Below, one piece after another: positions 1-8,204 of a stretch of 64,000 nt of DNA. Position 1 is the first letter of the stretch, and the number at the start of each line of letters is the position of its first letter. A program made the position numbers and the translations under genes. This DNA comes from Gemmatimonadota bacterium (GTDB taxonomy: Bacteria; Gemmatimonadota; Gemmatimonadetes; Gemmatimonadales; Gemmatimonadaceae): assembly GCA_026387915.1 (NCBI GenBank), contig JAPLKS010000013.1, positions 124,001 through 188,000 on the forward strand, given 5' to 3'. The notes below the pieces were generated by a model. The model did no database searches and had not been told where the DNA came from. It saw nothing but the letters and a program-made list of their open reading frames with translations.

Positions 1-381
1 GAGCACAAAGGGCGCGCGTGTCATTGACTCCATACCGCCGGCAATCAGCACATCGCCTTCGCCGCAGCGAATGGCGCGCGCGCTTTGTGCGACGGCACTC
101 AGGCCAGAAGCACACAACCGATTGACTGTTTCGCCGGGCACCGTTACGGGCAGACCGGCGAGTAGCAACGCCATGCGCGCCACGTTGCGGTTGTCTTCGC
201 CGGCCTGATTGGCGCACCCCATAATCACATCAGCAATACGAGCGGGGTCGAGCGCAGGGTTGCGCGCCAACAGAGTGCGAATGGCGTGTGCACCGAGATC
301 GTCGGCGCGCACCGAACTCAGCGCGCCGCCGAGGTTTCCGATCGGCGTACGCACGCCGTCAATGATGAATGCGTCAGTCAT
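1..381 (-). CDS. paaJ: 3-oxoadipyl-CoA / acetyl-CoA acyltransferase (thiolase), N-terminal part
   Basis: The product is the N-terminal 127 residues of a thiolase; the rest lies beyond the left edge of the window. The thiolase start is recognisable (IIDGVRTPIG), followed by the nucleophile motif NRLCASG with the active-site Cys and the GGMESM motif. Thiolases cleave 3-oxoacyl-CoA with CoA; in the phenylacetate pathway the enzyme works on 3-oxoadipyl-CoA and its 5,6-dehydro form. The ATG at 379-381 overlaps the stop of the upstream paaI-like gene by 4 nt (ATGA), so the two are probably translationally coupled. The pathway role is inferred from the paaG-paaH-paaI neighbours; a general acetyl-CoA acetyltransferase is the alternative. 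Confidence 0.85.
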   Translation of the reverse strand, partial: MTDAFIIDGVRTPIGNLGGALSSVRADDLGAHAIRTLLARNPALDPARIADVIMGCANQAGEDNRNVARMALLLAGLPVTVPGETVNRLCASGLSAVAQSARAIRCGEGDVLIAGGMESMTRAPFVL

Positions 382-848
382 ACGGGAGTCGAGGGAAGGC
401 CGAGCGTGTTGCCGAGCTCGGGAAAGTGATCCACCTGCGTGCGATATACGGTTCCGCGAAAATGTCCGACCACGGCGCCGAGTTGATTGCGCACTGTTAC
501 GGTGCAGAACGCGAGGCGCTTACTGGTCGATTCCTGCACGGCCACAGCCGTGAGCCGATCACCTGGACGTACGGCGGCCGGGTAACTCATGGTCGTATCC
601 ACAGCGACGCTGAGGCGTCCACAGTTGTTGGTAGCAAATGCAAACGCGCTGTCGGCGAGCGAATACGCCACGCCGCCATGCGAGGTTCCGAATCCGTTCA
701 CCATTTCGGCGCGGACATCCATCGTGCACGTCGCACAGCCCGGCGCGACGTCCGTCACCTCAATACCGAGCCATTGCGAGAAGGCGTCGTTGCCCATCAT
801 CTGGATGACGACGCGCTCGGCGAGGGTCTGCGGATCGATGGCCGTCAT
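378..848 (-). CDS. paaI: Hotdog-fold hydroxyphenylacetyl-CoA thioesterase PaaI
   Basis: A 156-residue single hotdog domain of PaaI type. The signature GTSHGGVAYSLAD carries the conserved HGG and catalytic Asp, and the length fits the family (about 140-155). PaaI hydrolyses ring-hydroxylated phenylacetyl-CoA and similar dead-end thioesters, releasing CoA and protecting the phenylacetate pathway. The start at 848 (MTAIDP) is chosen because it overlaps the stop of the upstream paaH-like gene by 4 nt and begins right at the family's usual N-terminus; the frame stays open upstream to 980, but that extension is Arg-rich and unlike the family. It sits in the paaG-H-I-J block. Confidence 0.9.
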   Translation of the reverse strand: MTAIDPQTLAERVVIQMMGNDAFSQWLGIEVTDVAPGCATCTMDVRAEMVNGFGTSHGGVAYSLADSAFAFATNNCGRLSVAVDTTMSYPAAVRPGDRLTAVAVQESTSKRLAFCTVTVRNQLGAVVGHFRGTVYRTQVDHFPELGNTLGLPSTPV

Positions 849-2035
849 ACGTTGAGCTTCCCGCCGGCGGCCGCAACGCGGCGCAGGCGCGGACTCGCGC
901 GGTAGCGGTCTTCGTTGTACTCGGCGCGCAGCGCGTCGAGTCGAGCGAGCACGGCGCCCGCGCCAATCTCGTCGGCCCACGCGAGCAACCCGCGTGGATA
1001 GTTCACGCCCTTCGTCATCGCGAGGTCAATGTCCTGCGCCGTCGCCACGCGCAGGTGCAGCGCCTCGGCGGCTTCGTTGATGAGCATCGCTACCACACGA
1101 TCGACAATCTGCTGGCCGAGCGCCGCGTCGGTGTGGGGCTTCGGCGCGACTGCTCCCGCGTGATAGTCGTAGTATCCGCGGCCGCTCTTTTTGCCGAGCA
1201 GACCCGCCTCAACGAGGCGCCGCTGCGTGAGTGCGGGCCGATAGCGCGGATCGTAGTACATGGCTTCGAACACTGAACAGGTCACGGCATAGTTGATGTC
1301 GTTGCCAATGAAGTCCATGAGTTCAAACGGCCCCATTTTGAAGCCACCGATGCTCTTGAGCGCCCAGTCAATGGTGGCGCAATCGGCCACTCCTTCTTCG
1401 AGCAAACGCAACGACTCGCCGTAGAACGGTCGCGCAATGCGATTGACAATAAATCCTGGGGTATCGCTCGCCACGACGACCGTCTTGCCCCAGCCACGCA
1501 CGACTGCGCACGACTCGGCGGTCACCTGCTCCGCCGTCGTGATGGCGGGCACCACCTCCACCAGCGGCATCACGGGCGCGGGATTGAAGAAGTGAATCCC
1601 CACCACGCGCTGCGGGGCTTGGCAGGCTGAGGCGATGAGCCCCACCGAGAGCGACGATGTATTGGTGGCCAGCACGCAGTCGGGAGCGACGATGGCTTCG
1701 AGCGCACGAAAGAGTCGCTGCTTGGCAGACGCGTCTTCGACGATCGCTTCGATGACCAGCGCGCACTCCGCCATCGCGGCAAGGTTGACGTCGCCGTCAC
1801 CGGCGGCATAGTGCAGTCGCGCCACGGCTGCGTCGGCCGCAGCGCGCGTGAGCCGCCCTTTGTCGACCTCGCGATCGAATGACGCACGGTGTGATGCCCG
1901 CGCTTTTTCGATGGCGGCCGGTGCCGTATCGGTGAGGATCACACGGTGGCCACTCACGGCCGCGACCTGGGCGATCCCCTGCCCCATCGCGCCCGCGCCA
2001 ACCACACCGATGACGGAGTCTTGCGAGAGCGTCAT
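845..2035 (-). CDS. paaH: 3-hydroxyacyl-CoA dehydrogenase PaaH
   Basis: A 396-residue NAD-dependent 3-hydroxyacyl-CoA dehydrogenase. Residues 1-190 form the Rossmann domain with GAGAMGQGIA near the N-terminus and the catalytic-His motif HFFNPAPVM. A first 3HCDH C-terminal domain ends near KKSGRGYYDY, and a second, shorter one follows (ending around YNEDRYRASP), the tandem arrangement seen in PaaH. It oxidises 3-hydroxyadipyl-CoA to 3-oxoadipyl-CoA. The start is ambiguous: ATG at 2035 overlaps the upstream stop by 1 nt (TGATG), while an in-frame GTG at 2038 would give a 4-nt overlap and one extra residue. Confidence 0.9.
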   Translation of the reverse strand: MTLSQDSVIGVVGAGAMGQGIAQVAAVSGHRVILTDTAPAAIEKARASHRASFDREVDKGRLTRAAADAAVARLHYAAGDGDVNLAAMAECALVIEAIVEDASAKQRLFRALEAIVAPDCVLATNTSSLSVGLIASACQAPQRVVGIHFFNPAPVMPLVEVVPAITTAEQVTAESCAVVRGWGKTVVVASDTPGFIVNRIARPFYGESLRLLEEGVADCATIDWALKSIGGFKMGPFELMDFIGNDINYAVTCSVFEAMYYDPRYRPALTQRRLVEAGLLGKKSGRGYYDYHAGAVAPKPHTDAALGQQIVDRVVAMLINEAAEALHLRVATAQDIDLAMTKGVNYPRGLLAWADEIGAGAVLARLDALRAEYNEDRYRASPRLRRVAAAGGKLNV

Positions 2036-2826
2036 CACTGTCCCGTGTAGTAGGGCTTTCGTTTTTCGAGAAAGGCGCGCACGCCCTCTTCGTAGTCCTT
2101 GGTCTGCCCCGCCTCGGTCATCGACTTGGCTTCAAAGTCGAGTTGATCGTCGAGGGTGGCGCCAAGGGAATGATTGAGCGCACGCTTGGTGAGGCCGAAC
2201 CCACGCGTCGCCTGCGTAGCGAGTGTGACTGCCAGATGGTGCGTGGTGGCCTGCAACTTCTCGAGCGGCACCACGTCCCAGATGAGGCCCCACTCTTTGG
2301 CTTTGGCGGCCGGAATCTTTTCGGCGAGAAAGAACATCCCTGTGGCCCGTTGGTGCCCGACGAGCCGCGGAATGAAGTAGGTGCCGCCAGTGTCCGGTAT
2401 GAGACCGAGCTTGGCAAAGCTCTCGACGAAGCTCGCTTCTTCGGCGGCGATGGTAATGTCACAGGCAAAGGCCATGTTGGCGCCGGCACCCGCTGCTACG
2501 CCATTCACCGCGCAAAGGACGGGCTTTTCGAGCGCGCGAATGGCACGGATGATCGGGTTATAGCCCGCAATCACCACGGCGCCAATATCCGGCATCGGCC
2601 CACCAGCGGCGGGGAGTACCTCCGCCAAATCCTGGCCGGCGCAAAAACCACGGCCATTGCCGGTGAGCAACACGGCGCGCACGGCCGCGTCTTCCGCGGC
2701 GCGCGCGAGCGCGTCGAGCAAGGCGCGCGCCATGGCGAGGGTAAAGCTGTTGAGGACGTCGGGACGGTTGAGCGTAATCGTCGCAACGCCGGAGTCTACG
2801 GAATAGAGAATGCTGTCGTCGGCCAT
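2035..2826 (-). CDS. paaG: Enoyl-CoA hydratase/isomerase, PaaG-like
   Basis: A 263-residue crotonase. It shows the acyl-CoA-binding segment GRGFCAGQDL, the oxyanion-hole stretch NGVAAGAGANMAFACD, and FAKLGLIPDTGGTYFIPR. In the last motif the hydratase Glu pair is not fully kept (Asp-Thr-Gly-Gly follows Pro), as in PaaG-type isomerases. PaaG converts 1,2-epoxyphenylacetyl-CoA to oxepin-CoA and isomerises later unsaturated intermediates. MADDSI at 2826 is the chosen start because the frame upstream, open to 3021, lacks crotonase character. First gene of the paaG-H-I-J run, divergent from the E1 gene at 3046 with 219 bp between them. Confidence 0.87.
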   Translation of the reverse strand: MADDSILYSVDSGVATITLNRPDVLNSFTLAMARALLDALARAAEDAAVRAVLLTGNGRGFCAGQDLAEVLPAAGGPMPDIGAVVIAGYNPIIRAIRALEKPVLCAVNGVAAGAGANMAFACDITIAAEEASFVESFAKLGLIPDTGGTYFIPRLVGHQRATGMFFLAEKIPAAKAKEWGLIWDVVPLEKLQATTHHLAVTLATQATRGFGLTKRALNHSLGATLDDQLDFEAKSMTEAGQTKDYEEGVRAFLEKRKPYYTGQ

Positions 2827-3045
2827 CGAGGGACCTCGGTCTGTGGGCGCGGAGGGAGGCGGCCGCGTTGCCATCCCTAAAGATACGATGCCGGAGGTGG
2901 CTGGCACACCATACGGAAGGACGAGGTCGCGGACGCCGCGGGGAACGGAGGCTGGCCGATTCGCGTTCAGCCGAGCGTTGGGCCGCCCGACGCGCCAGAG
3001 AACGCCAGCTCTCCCATTCACCCCTGCGCCCGGCCAGATTTAGGG

Positions 3046-5154
3046 ATGGCATCAACTCCGCGCTCCCGCGCCAAACCCCTCGGCGGCTTCGACTGGAAGC
3101 GCATCGCGTACCATGTGCTGGTGTCGCGCGCGTGCGACGACCTCGAGGAGTCCACGAATCGCAATCGGGCGAACGTGCCCCGCGAGCACGTGGTGCTCTA
3201 CCAGTTTTCGGCACGCGGCCACGATGTGGCGCAGGTGATCCTCGGATCGCTGCTGGACCACCGCCACGATGCGGCGGGCGCGTATTACCGTTCGCGCCCG
3301 CTCCTCCTCTCCCTCGGCCTCACGATTGAAGATGCGCTAGCGAGCCCGCTCGGCCGCTCGGGCGGATTCAGCGACGGCCGCGACATTGGTGTGGTGTGCA
3401 ACTTCCCCAACCTTGAGGGCGCGGTGGTGCTGCCGATGTCGGGTGACGTCGGCTCGCAGTACACCCCCGCCGCCGGTTGGGCGCAGGCGATTACGTATCA
3501 TCGTGATCAGCTTGGCGATGCCACATACACGGGAAGTGTGGCCGCGGCGCTCGGTGGCGACGCCTCGGTTGCCACCAGCGGATTCTGGGCCTCGCTTACG
3601 ATGGCGACGACGCTCAAACTGCCGATGCTGTTTTATATCGAAGACAACGGCCTCGGCATTTCGGTCAAGGGCGACATGCAAACGCCGGGCGCGAACATCG
3701 CGGCCAACCTCGCGTCGTTTGCAAATCTGTTCGTGCGCAACGGCGACGGATGCGACCCGCACAGCACCGCCACGCTCCTGAAAGAATGCGTGGCGCATGT
3801 ACGGTCGGGCGCTGGCCCAGCGCTCGTGCGACTCACGGTGCCGCGTCTCTCGAGTCATTCGGGACCGGACAATCAAAAGGGCTACCGCTCCGAAGCGGAG
3901 ATTGCCGCCGACGCCGCACGCGATCCGCTGCCCCGTTTGCGTGACTATCTCGTTCCGGCGGTGATGAGCGCCGCGGAATGGACCGCGCTTGAGGGAGTGG
4001 TGGAGCGCGAAGTGGCCGAAGGCGTCGAAGCCGCACGAGCCCGCCCTGCACCGGACCCCGCCACTGTTTCGCGTTTTGTGTACGAAGAGGTTGCACGGCC
4101 CGGTGACCCAGTGGCCTTCGGTGGCATTACTCCGGCGGCACGGGCGGCGCTCCCGACCACGGAAATCGCGGAGACCGAAGGCGACATGGTGCGTTTCGCT
4201 GAGGCCATTCGCCGCACACTCCGAAGCGAACTCGCGGCGAACCCGCGCGTCGCGGTGTTTGGCGAAGATGTGGGCCGCAAGGGTGGCGTGCATCTCGTCA
4301 CGGAAGGCCTGCAAAAACAATTCGGCGAGGGGCGTGTCTTTGACACGAGCTTGTCCGAAGAAGGCATTATCGGGCGCGCCGTGGGAATGGCGATTGCCGG
4401 GCTGATGCCTGTGGCAGAAATTCAATTTCGAAAGTATGCCGACCCCGCCACCGAACAGTTGAACAACTGCGGCACGCTCCGCTGGCGCACGGCGAATCGG
4501 TTTGCCGCTCCGATGGTGGTGCGGCTCCCCGGCGGATTCGGGAAGGATGTGGGCGATCCCTGGCACTCGTTGAGTGCTGAAGTGACGTGGGCCCATGCGC
4601 TCGGCTGGCAGGTGGCCATGCCGTCGAATGCGGCCGATGCGGTCGGGCTCCTGCGCGCCGCGATGCGCAGCGGGAATCCCACCATCTTTTTTGAACATCG
4701 TTCGTTGTTGATGACCAGCGATGGCAGTGCGCGGTATCCCGGCGACCACTATGTCATCCCATTTGGGCGCGCGAATCATCTGCGCTCGGGAACCGGTATC
4801 ACCGTCGTGAGCTGGGGCGCGATGGCGCTGCGGTGCCTTGCGGCGGCCGATGCGGTGGGCGACGTGGATCTGCTGGACCTGCGCACGATCGCACCGTGGG
4901 ATCGCGAGGCCGTCCTCGACAGCGTGCGGCGCACGGGGCGCTGCTTGATTGTGCACGAAGACACCATCACCGCCGGCTTTGGTGCGGAGATCGCCGCGAC
5001 GATCGCACGTGACGCGTTCTGGCATCTCGACGCGCCGGTGGATCGATTTGCGGTGGCCGACGTGCCGATGCCGTACCACCCCGACTTGCTCGACGTGGTG
5101 GTGCCGACGGCGGAGACAATCGCCGATCGTATTCGCGCGGTCTTGGCGCAGTAG
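3046..5154 (+). CDS. Fused E1 alpha/beta subunit of a thiamine-diphosphate 2-oxoacid dehydrogenase
   Basis: A 702-residue protein joining both E1 halves of a branched-chain or pyruvate-type dehydrogenase. The alpha part (about 1-360) contains the ThDP/Mg region from GGDAS (residue 170) to IEDNG (198-202). The beta part (about 375-702) contains VFGEDVGRKGGVH, SEEGIIGRAVGMA and the LPGG loop. E1 decarboxylates a 2-oxoacid and transfers the acyl group to lipoyl-E2. No E2 or E3 gene is nearby, so the substrate and partner cannot be read from context. The neighbouring paa genes make an acyl-CoA-generating role plausible. It ends 26 nt before the MATE gene. Confidence 0.85.
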   Translation: MASTPRSRAKPLGGFDWKRIAYHVLVSRACDDLEESTNRNRANVPREHVVLYQFSARGHDVAQVILGSLLDHRHDAAGAYYRSRPLLLSLGLTIEDALASPLGRSGGFSDGRDIGVVCNFPNLEGAVVLPMSGDVGSQYTPAAGWAQAITYHRDQLGDATYTGSVAAALGGDASVATSGFWASLTMATTLKLPMLFYIEDNGLGISVKGDMQTPGANIAANLASFANLFVRNGDGCDPHSTATLLKECVAHVRSGAGPALVRLTVPRLSSHSGPDNQKGYRSEAEIAADAARDPLPRLRDYLVPAVMSAAEWTALEGVVEREVAEGVEAARARPAPDPATVSRFVYEEVARPGDPVAFGGITPAARAALPTTEIAETEGDMVRFAEAIRRTLRSELAANPRVAVFGEDVGRKGGVHLVTEGLQKQFGEGRVFDTSLSEEGIIGRAVGMAIAGLMPVAEIQFRKYADPATEQLNNCGTLRWRTANRFAAPMVVRLPGGFGKDVGDPWHSLSAEVTWAHALGWQVAMPSNAADAVGLLRAAMRSGNPTIFFEHRSLLMTSDGSARYPGDHYVIPFGRANHLRSGTGITVVSWGAMALRCLAAADAVGDVDLLDLRTIAPWDREAVLDSVRRTGRCLIVHEDTITAGFGAEIAATIARDAFWHLDAPVDRFAVADVPMPYHPDLLDVVVPTAETIADRIRAVLAQ

Positions 5155-5180
5155 CCACCGCTCTCGTCTCGGAGCTCCCC

Positions 5181-6611
5181 GTGCACAAGCCCAGCGGGTC
5201 CACCGCCGAATTGGCGTTGCCCGACACCCACTCGTGGTGGCGCGACTTGCGCGACGCCACCCGTGGCTCGCACCACGATTACACCGAAGGCAACATTGGC
5301 CGCGCCATATTTCTGTTGGCGGTGCCGATGGTGCTGGAAATGATCATGGAAGGGCTCTTCGCCGTGGCCGACGTGTTCTGGGTCGGTCGGTTGGGGAGCG
5401 ATGCGGTGGCCACCGTGGGACTCACCGAGACGATGATGATCATCATCTACACGGTGGCCATTGGGCTCAGCATTAGCGGTGCGGCCTTCGTCGCGCGGCG
5501 CATTGGCGAAAAGAATGCCGACGCGGCGGCGCGAGGCGCCGTGCAAGCGATCCTCCTTGGCGGCTTCGCGTCTGCCGTGCTGGCTGTAGCGGGCGCCGTG
5601 TTTGCGCCACAGCTGCTGGCGCTGATGGGGGCGTCACCTTCCGTGATTGCGACCGGCACCGGTTTCACGCGCGTGATGTTGGGCGGCAGTTCCTCGGCGT
5701 TCCTCCTGTTCATCATCAACTCGACCTTTCGCGGCGCCGGCGATGCGGCCGTCGCGATGCGCGTCCTCTGGCTCGCGAACTGGATCAACATCTTGCTGGG
5801 CCCAGTTCTCATTTTCGGACTCGGACCCTTCCCCAAGTTGGGGGTGATGGGTGCCGCCGTGGCCACGACCATTGGCCGCGGCACGGGCGTGGTGTTTGCG
5901 CTCTCGCGTCTCGCTCGTGGGTCGGGCCATCTCGCGGTGAAGCGTCGGCATCTCACCGTGGAGTGGAACACGATTCAGACGCTCGCACGCATGTCGGTGA
6001 GCGCGACGGTTCAGTTCACCGTGAGCACGGTGAGTTGGATTGGACTCGTCCGCGTGATGGCGAGCTTTGGCAGTGTGGCGATGGCTGGCTACACGATCGC
6101 GGTGCGCATTATGATGTTGGCGCTCATGCCCGCGTTTGGCATCTCAAGCGCCGGCGCGACGATGGTCGGCCAAGCGCTCGGGGCCCAAAATCCCAATCGC
6201 GCCGCACAGGCCGTTCGAACCGCGGCGCGCTATAACGTGTGGTTTCTCGGAATCGTCGGCGTGCTGTTCTTGATTGGAGCGCCCTGGTTAATCGCGGCCT
6301 TCACGCATGACGAGGCTGTTCGCGACGTGGCCTCGTTCGGCCTGCGCACGATGGCGCTGGGCTTTCCGATGTTCGCGCTCGGCATGGTGTACACACAGGC
6401 GTTCAACGGCGCCGGCGACACGCGAACGCCGACATTAATCAACTTGGCGGTATTCTGGGCGTTTGAGATTCCGTTCGCCTGGCTTCTCGCCGAGCACACC
6501 ACGGCGGGATTCCGCGGGATCTTCATAGCGGTGGCGGTGGCCTACTCGCTCCTCGCGCTCATCAGCCGCGCATTGTTTGCGCGTGGGCGCTGGAAAACGC
6601 GCACGGTATAG
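5181..6611 (+). CDS. MATE family multidrug/sodium-coupled efflux transporter
   Basis: A 476-residue membrane protein with about 12 hydrophobic segments in two homologous halves, each opening with a MATE-type stretch (AIFLLAVPMVLEMIMEGLF in the first, MSVSATVQFTVSTVSWIGLV in the second). The motif VADVFWVGRLGSDAVATVGL and the FNGAGDTRTPT loop are typical of bacterial MATE exporters, which expel organic cations or other toxic compounds by Na+ or H+ antiport. The start is GTG at 5181, with a GGAG ribosome-binding site 6 nt upstream. It follows the E1 gene by 26 nt and may be co-transcribed. The substrate cannot be inferred. Confidence 0.9.
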   Translation: MHKPSGSTAELALPDTHSWWRDLRDATRGSHHDYTEGNIGRAIFLLAVPMVLEMIMEGLFAVADVFWVGRLGSDAVATVGLTETMMIIIYTVAIGLSISGAAFVARRIGEKNADAAARGAVQAILLGGFASAVLAVAGAVFAPQLLALMGASPSVIATGTGFTRVMLGGSSSAFLLFIINSTFRGAGDAAVAMRVLWLANWINILLGPVLIFGLGPFPKLGVMGAAVATTIGRGTGVVFALSRLARGSGHLAVKRRHLTVEWNTIQTLARMSVSATVQFTVSTVSWIGLVRVMASFGSVAMAGYTIAVRIMMLALMPAFGISSAGATMVGQALGAQNPNRAAQAVRTAARYNVWFLGIVGVLFLIGAPWLIAAFTHDEAVRDVASFGLRTMALGFPMFALGMVYTQAFNGAGDTRTPTLINLAVFWAFEIPFAWLLAEHTTAGFRGIFIAVAVAYSLLALISRALFARGRWKTRTV

Positions 6612-6618
6612 AGCGAAA

Positions 6619-6939
6619 CTACTGGAACCGCGCGACCCATGCGGCGAGCGCCACACCGGCCCGCTCCAGCGCTTCGACGTCGCCGCGCAGAAACTCGATT
6701 CCCTTAAGGGCCCCCTTCTCAATATCCTCGGCGATTGCCGCGTATTCCACGGCACCGATGGACCGCGCGCCCCCTTTGATGCGATGCGCCAGCATATTCA
6801 GGGCCTTGGTGTCGCCCGCCTGATGCGCGACAGCAAGGTTCGCGCGGTCTGCCGCATCGCTCCGCACGAAGTCCAGAAGGATTTCCTTCGTGATGGTCCG
6901 ATTGTCGTCGGTCAGGTCGAGCAGATAGTTCGGGTCCAT
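6619..6939 (-). CDS. Stand-alone Hpt (histidine phosphotransfer) protein
   Basis: A 106-residue, helix-rich protein consisting of one Hpt domain. The phosphoacceptor His is in AHRIKGGARSIGA, the HxxKGxxxxxG pattern of Hpt domains. It would shuttle phosphate between a hybrid kinase's receiver and a response regulator in the cytoplasm. It lies 11 nt downstream of the REC-EAL-like gene (6951-8087) on the same strand, so that protein's receiver is the most likely partner. No kinase is adjacent; the hybrid kinases at 48-61 kb are candidates only by inference. The gene ends 8 nt from the convergent MATE gene, leaving almost no room for a terminator. Confidence 0.88.
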   Translation of the reverse strand: MDPNYLLDLTDDNRTITKEILLDFVRSDAADRANLAVAHQAGDTKALNMLAHRIKGGARSIGAVEYAAIAEDIEKGALKGIEFLRGDVEALERAGVALAAWVARFQ

Positions 6940-6950
6940 GCCGACGAGTC

Positions 6951-8087
6951 TCAGCCCGACACGCGCAAGTGCGTCTCGTACGTTTCCGCCGCGCCAGACG
7001 GCTCGCCGACCGCGGCCCCCTGCACCAGATGAACCCGCGCTTCGTGCATCGTGTCGAGCAGCCGCGCCTCATCCACGTTGGTCACACCGACCACCGCGCG
7101 AATCCGGCTCGCGCATTCGTGGACGCGATGCAGGAGCACTGGATCTGATACCCAGCTCGCCGGGCAGGTGATGGTGCTACTCGCCGTGAGGAGGTTCATG
7201 GCGGCGAGGTCTTCCGGCGTCCGGAGATGGACGGTAACGGCGAACTCGTGCATCAGCGCGCGCGCCAACGCAAAGGCCGCCGTGCCCGCGTCTTCGGTAA
7301 ATGCAGCACCCTCGAGCGCAATCGCAAAGGCATGACCGGAAATGCCGTTGATTCGCGCCTGCGCGTGAATCCAGTCGAGCAAATTGTCGTCGCGGAGGGC
7401 CCCGAGGCCAAGTGGCACGATGACCGTCCCGCGCCATCCCATCTGACGCCAGAGCGCGGCACCGAGCATCGCATCGCGCACGATCTGTTTGGCCGCTTCC
7501 GGCGCGGCGGCGAGACGATCCACCGAGGCCAGCGCGGTGATGCCCATGAGGGTTCCGTACTCGCGCGATTCCCAGCGCGGCACGGCCTCAAGCGCCACCG
7601 TACGCAGCGACGTGACATCGAGGATCGGCACATACCACGCCTTGAATTGCTCCATCGCAATACCGCGCTCGAGCCCCGCGAGATCGATGTCGCCGCCGTT
7701 TCCCGACGCGCTCTGCGGATTATTGTGCGCGTGCAACATGGAGGCGAGCGCGTCCTTCCGGATGGGTTTCGCCACGGCTCCGAGCACGCGGAGCCCCGAC
7801 ACCACCGCCAGCGACTCGACGGCGCGCAACACGCTGAGTTCGAGTCCGGACAAAATGATCAGTGAATCCGTGAGTTTTTCTTTGGCTAACTGACGAATAA
7901 ATGTCATGCCGTCCATGCCCGGCATATTCAAATCACTGAGGACGACATCCGGGCGCTGCGCTCGCGCCGAGACCAGCGCTTCCGCGCCATCGCGGCATTC
8001 GGCGATATCGGTTTGGCCGATGTCGTGCAGCAGGCGCACGGTCATCGAGCGCGTGAAATCGTGATCGTCAACGACCAGAATGTGCAT
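6951..8087 (-). CDS. Response regulator with degenerate EAL domain (RocR/VieA-type architecture)
   Basis: A 378-residue protein with an N-terminal REC domain (about 1-125) having DD, SDLNMPGMDG phosphoacceptor and VAKP lysine motifs, followed by an EAL-like domain (about 140-370). The receiver has the long helix ending GLRVLGAVAKP that characterises RocR/VieA-type regulators. The EAL part is badly eroded: EAL reads EAV, ExTE reads ALEG, the DDFGTG loop is absent and the metal and general-base residues cannot be found. It is therefore unlikely to hydrolyse c-di-GMP; it may bind a ligand or a protein when phosphorylated. An AT-rich stretch at 8134-8151 may hold its promoter. It pairs with the downstream Hpt gene. 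Confidence 0.87.
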   Translation of the reverse strand: MHILVVDDHDFTRSMTVRLLHDIGQTDIAECRDGAEALVSARAQRPDVVLSDLNMPGMDGMTFIRQLAKEKLTDSLIILSGLELSVLRAVESLAVVSGLRVLGAVAKPIRKDALASMLHAHNNPQSASGNGGDIDLAGLERGIAMEQFKAWYVPILDVTSLRTVALEAVPRWESREYGTLMGITALASVDRLAAAPEAAKQIVRDAMLGAALWRQMGWRGTVIVPLGLGALRDDNLLDWIHAQARINGISGHAFAIALEGAAFTEDAGTAAFALARALMHEFAVTVHLRTPEDLAAMNLLTASSTITCPASWVSDPVLLHRVHECASRIRAVVGVTNVDEARLLDTMHEARVHLVQGAAVGEPSGAAETYETHLRVSG

Positions 8088-8204
8088 GGGAGGAGCGAGT
8101 TGGTGGAACAGTCCGGGGAGCAGGAGATCGACAACTTATAAATATAATCCTGCGAGCAACCCTTTAGGAAAAAGAGCCACGTTCGGCCGTCGCGTGACCG
8201 CGTC

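Noticed and set aside
3337-5079. Long open frame of 580 codons on the minus strand
   Set aside because: It is the antisense shadow of the E1 gene; its translation is Arg/His/Gly-rich without any domain pattern.
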